From positions 248,001 through 312,000 of the forward strand of contig NZ_PUIP01000005.1 of NCBI RefSeq assembly GCF_002968015.1: DNA of 64,000 nt, given 5' to 3'. Positions 61,293 to 64,000 of the stretch are shown one piece after another. The stretch comes from Massilia phosphatilytica. Lineage in GTDB: Bacteria; Pseudomonadota; Gammaproteobacteria; Burkholderiales; Burkholderiaceae_D. A program made the translations under genes and the position numbers. Under the pieces are notes generated by a model. The model ran no database searches and was not told the origin of the DNA. It was given only the letters and a program-made list of their open reading frames with translations. How positions within the stretch are numbered: the stretch's first letter is position 1; each line of letters opens with the position of its first letter.

Positions 61293-62293
61293 AGATTCAA
61301 AAGGTTTGGCTGATCGCAGTCGCCCTCGGCATCCTCGTCGGCAGCGGCGGCTGCCAGAGAAAGCCCGAGAAGACGCGCATCGCCATGGTCGTGAAAAACC
61401 TTGGTAACGGTTTTTTCAATGCTGCCCATATCGGCGCGGACGAGGCGGCGAAACAGCTCGGCAACGTCGAAGTGATCTATACCGGTCCGACGACGCCCAG
61501 TGCCGAAGGCCAGATCGAAATCATCAACTCGCTGATCAGCCAGAAGGTGGACGCGATCGTCATCTCTGCGAACGACCCGAACGCGCTGGTACCGATCGCG
61601 AAGAAAGCGATGCTGCGCGGGATCAAGGTCGTCTCGTTCGACAGCGGCATCGCACCCGAAGGCCGGCAGATGCAGCTGAATCCATCGAACGCTGAACTGA
61701 TTGGCGAGAAGCAGATCCAGATGGCGGCCGACGCAATAGGCGGCGCGGGGGAGATCGCGATTCTCTCCGCTTCCGCGCAGGCGACGAACCAGAACATCTG
61801 GATCGGCGTGATGAAGACGCTGCTCGAAAAGCCCGAGTACGCGAAGATCAAGCTGGTGGCCACAGTGTACGGCGACGACCAGTCCGATAAAAGCTACCGG
61901 GAGGCCATCGGCCTCCTGCGCAGTCACCCCGAACTCAAGGCCATCATTGCCCCGACAACCGTCGGCATCGTTGCCGCGAGCAAGGCCGTGGCAGATGAAC
62001 ACCTCGTCGGCAAGGTCTACGTCACGGGCCTCGGCCTGCCGTCCGAGATGGCGGGCCATGTGAAAAGCGGCGCGGTCAAGGAATTCGCGATCTGGAATCC
62101 AATCGATCTGGGTTATGCCGCAACCTACGCTGCGGGGCAGTTCATTACCGGCAGGGCCGAAGCCAAGCCAGGCGCCACCGTTTCGCTGGGTCGTCTCGGC
62201 ACGGTGACACTGGATGCCAATCGCGAAGCGGCGCTCGGTGCGCCCTACACCTACAACGCGAACAACGTCGACAAATTCGCAAAGCTGTTCTAA
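61289..62293 (+). CDS. rhaS: Rhamnose ABC transporter substrate-binding protein
   Basis: A 334-residue periplasmic sugar-binding protein: signal peptide VWLIAVALGILVGSGGC, with a possible lipid-anchored Cys, then IAMVVKNLGNGFFNAAHIGA, AIVISANDPNALVPIAKKA, and GYAATYAAGQFITGRA. The start is TTG at 61289, overlapping the rhaR stop, with GGAG 8 bases upstream; no ATG fits. Matches the RhaS family of rhizobial-type uptake systems. Confidence 0.9.
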   Translation: MKIQKVWLIAVALGILVGSGGCQRKPEKTRIAMVVKNLGNGFFNAAHIGADEAAKQLGNVEVIYTGPTTPSAEGQIEIINSLISQKVDAIVISANDPNALVPIAKKAMLRGIKVVSFDSGIAPEGRQMQLNPSNAELIGEKQIQMAADAIGGAGEIAILSASAQATNQNIWIGVMKTLLEKPEYAKIKLVATVYGDDQSDKSYREAIGLLRSHPELKAIIAPTTVGIVAASKAVADEHLVGKVYVTGLGLPSEMAGHVKSGAVKEFAIWNPIDLGYAATYAAGQFITGRAEAKPGATVSLGRLGTVTLDANREAALGAPYTYNANNVDKFAKLF

Positions 62294-62323
62294 ACCAGCA
62301 CCTAACTCCGCAAGTTTTAAGGT

Positions 62324-63853
62324 ATGCAAGCCACACTACTATCAACCCCACCCGCACCTGTGCCCGTCCTGCAAATGACCGGCATCAGCAAACGCTTCAA
62401 CGGCATCCATGCCCTGAACGGCGTGAACATCACGATCCGCGCCGGCGAATGCATGGCCCTCGTCGGCGAGAACGGCGCCGGCAAGTCCACGCTCGTGAAA
62501 ACCCTCACGGGCATCTACCGTCCGGACGCGGGCACCCTGTCCCTCGATGGACAACCCGTGACGTTCGCGAGTCCGCAGGAAGCGATGGCCGCCGGGATCA
62601 CCGCGGTGCACCAGGAAACCGTCATGTTCGACGAGCTCTCCGTGGCCGAGAACATCTATGTCGGCCGCCAGCCCGTGCGTGGCGGCCGTATCGACTGGGT
62701 GCAGATCGAGCGCGAGGCGGAAGCGCTGTTCGCGCGCCTCGAAGTCGCGCTGCCCGTGAAGGCGCGCGTGAAAGACCTGTCGGTGGCGCAGCGCCACTTC
62801 GTCGAAATCGCGCGCGCCCTCGCCCAGGATGCCCGCGTCGTCATCATGGACGAACCGACGGCCGCGCTGTCGCAGCGCGAGATCCGCGAACTGTACCGCA
62901 TCATCGACCAGTTGAAGGAGGCCGGGACCGCCGTCATCTTCATCTCGCACAAGTTCGACGAGATCTTCGAAGTGGCCGATTGCTACACGGTGCTGCGCGA
63001 TGGCCAGTTCGTGGCCGAGGGGCGCCTGGCCGACATCACGGAACAGGAACTCGTCGCGCTGATGGTCGGCCGCGCCGTGCACCAGGTGTATCCGAAGCTT
63101 GATGCCGAGATCGGAGAACCACTGCTCGTCGTGCAGAACCTGTCCCACCCCACCGAATTCGACGACGTCGGTTTCACCTTGCGCCGCGGCGAGATCCTCG
63201 GCTTCTACGGCCTCGTGGGAGCCGGTCGCTCGGAGGTCATGCAGGCCCTGTTCGGCCTCACGCCTGGCGTCTCCGGGTGCGTCACGCTGGACGGCCATCG
63301 CGTGATGGCGCGCTCGCCGAGCGAGGCGATCGCGCTCGGCATCGCCTACGTGCCGGAAGACCGCCAGCACCACGGCGCGCACCTGACGATGCCGATCCAG
63401 CACAACATCACCCTGCCGATCCTGTCGCGCATCGGCTTCCTCCTGCGGCGCCACGCGAAGCAGGAAGCCGCCATCGCGCGCCACTTCGCGGAGCAGCTGG
63501 AACTCAAGGCGAGCCACCTGACGCAGCACGTGGCGGAGCTCTCGGGCGGCAACCAGCAGAAGGTCGTCCTCGGCAAATGGCTCGCGACCGATCCGAAGGT
63601 GATCATCCTCGACGAGCCGACCAAGGGCATCGACATCGGCTCGAAGGCGGCCGTGCACCGCTTCATCAGCCAGCTCGTGGCGCGCGGCCTGTCGGTGATC
63701 CTCGTGTCGTCCGAACTGCCGGAAGTGCTGGGCATGGCGGACCGCATCGTCGTCATGCACCACGGGCGCGTGCAGCGCGAATTCCTGCGCGGCGAGGCCA
63801 CGCCGGAATCGGTCGTCGCCGCCGCATCCGGACTGACAATGGAGGCCGCATGA
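62324..63853 (+). CDS. rhaT: Rhamnose ABC transporter ATP-binding protein
   Basis: A 509-residue double ATPase of the carbohydrate-uptake CUT2 class. The first half has Walker A GENGAGKST, a degenerate signature LSVAQRHFVEIARAL and Walker B VVIMDEPTAAL. The second half has a degenerate Walker A (GLVGAGRSE), as is normal in this class, with signature LSGGNQQKVVLGKWL and VIILDEPTKGID. It overlaps the next gene by 4 bases (ATGA). Confidence 0.92.
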   Translation: MQATLLSTPPAPVPVLQMTGISKRFNGIHALNGVNITIRAGECMALVGENGAGKSTLVKTLTGIYRPDAGTLSLDGQPVTFASPQEAMAAGITAVHQETVMFDELSVAENIYVGRQPVRGGRIDWVQIEREAEALFARLEVALPVKARVKDLSVAQRHFVEIARALAQDARVVIMDEPTAALSQREIRELYRIIDQLKEAGTAVIFISHKFDEIFEVADCYTVLRDGQFVAEGRLADITEQELVALMVGRAVHQVYPKLDAEIGEPLLVVQNLSHPTEFDDVGFTLRRGEILGFYGLVGAGRSEVMQALFGLTPGVSGCVTLDGHRVMARSPSEAIALGIAYVPEDRQHHGAHLTMPIQHNITLPILSRIGFLLRRHAKQEAAIARHFAEQLELKASHLTQHVAELSGGNQQKVVLGKWLATDPKVIILDEPTKGIDIGSKAAVHRFISQLVARGLSVILVSSELPEVLGMADRIVVMHHGRVQREFLRGEATPESVVAAASGLTMEAA

Positions 63854-64000
63854 ACATCCTGAAGCAACGGGAGCCGCTGCTGGCCGCGATGGTCGTCCTG
63901 CTCGTCGCCGCCGTCGGCCTGCGCGCACCGGCCTTCCTGTCGGCCGGCTCGCTCGCCAACCTCGTCACGGACAGCACCCTGCTCGTGATGCTGGCGCTCA
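63850..64000 (+). CDS. rhaP: Rhamnose ABC transporter permease (partial, runs off the right edge)
   Basis: The first 50 codons of a membrane protein: MNILKQREPLLAAMVVLLVA then APAFLSAGSLANLVTDSTLL, the N-terminus of a CUT2 permease. ATGA overlap with rhaT. The second permease, mutarotase and rhamnulokinase genes would be expected beyond the edge. Confidence 0.85.
   Translation, partial: MNILKQREPLLAAMVVLLVAAVGLRAPAFLSAGSLANLVTDSTLLVMLAL

Noticed and set aside
1..64000. tRNA, rRNA, CRISPR arrays, insertion sequences, riboswitches
   Set aside because: Looked for by eye along both strands; no tRNA cloverleaf, direct-repeat array, transposase motif or known riboswitch core was recognised. Small RNAs cannot be excluded without a covariance-model search.

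Overview
The window is GC-rich betaproteobacterial DNA. Strong GGAG-type ribosome sites, LysR/TetR/MarR regulation, an HpaG/HpaE homoprotocatechuate operon, a homogentisate cluster and a rhizobial-type rhamnose cluster together suggest a soil or plant-associated member of the Burkholderiales, most likely Oxalobacteraceae (Massilia/Duganella type). That placement rests on gene content, not on a marker gene. No rRNA, tRNA, CRISPR array, integrase or transposase was recognised.

Layout. (1) 1-3374: end of a 4-hydroxyphenylacetate (homoprotocatechuate) operon, hpaG1-hpaG2-hpaE, with divergent hpaR and a large palindromic operator. (2) 3418-11618: homogentisate cluster A: DUF2783 protein, FAD monooxygenase, metallo-beta-lactamase-fold protein, two LysR genes, hmgA, fahA, maiA. 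(3) 11674-13904: a gene graveyard with remnants of a LuxR regulator, an unassigned 3' end and a headless GH3 glycosidase. (4) 14105-19207: aldehyde dehydrogenase, a self-sufficient Rieske oxygenase-reductase fusion and an APC permease. (5) 19516-25398: a porin, PstS-like binding protein, chemoreceptor and PAS-GGDEF-EAL operon. (6) 25755-30667: a small unknown protein, two SDRs, an alpha/beta hydrolase with a decayed duplicate fragment, and two TetR genes. (7) 30697-45622: one apparent seven-gene operon (DUF1329, DUF1302, RND exporter, YCF48-like, aldehyde dehydrogenase, MFS transporter, chemoreceptor), an upstream operon with a Tat-exported NicA2-like flavoenzyme, cytochrome c and SnoaL-like protein, and a TetR gene. 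The same 16-bp palindrome lies in front of both operons. (8) 46337-54549: homogentisate cluster B, a gene-for-gene second copy of cluster A in the same orientation. (9) 54583-64000: L-rhamnose catabolism (lldD, tpiA, rhaI, rhaD bifunctional, rhaR, rhaS, rhaT, start of rhaP).

How it works together. The two ends carry defined pathways. 4-Hydroxyphenylacetate is processed by Hpa enzymes. Homogentisate (from tyrosine/phenylalanine, and possibly from 3-hydroxyphenylacetate via the FAD monooxygenase) is cleaved by HmgA, isomerised by MaiA and split by FahA to fumarate and acetoacetate. Rhamnose is imported and isomerised, then cleaved and oxidised by the bifunctional RhaD. TpiA takes the dihydroxyacetone phosphate and LldD the L-lactate. 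Between the two homogentisate copies lies about 35 kb of accessory catabolic, transport and sensory genes. The most system-like and least explained of these is region 7, a TetR-marked regulon that seems to couple periplasmic oxidation, export, uptake and chemotaxis for an unknown, probably hydrophobic or amine-containing substrate.
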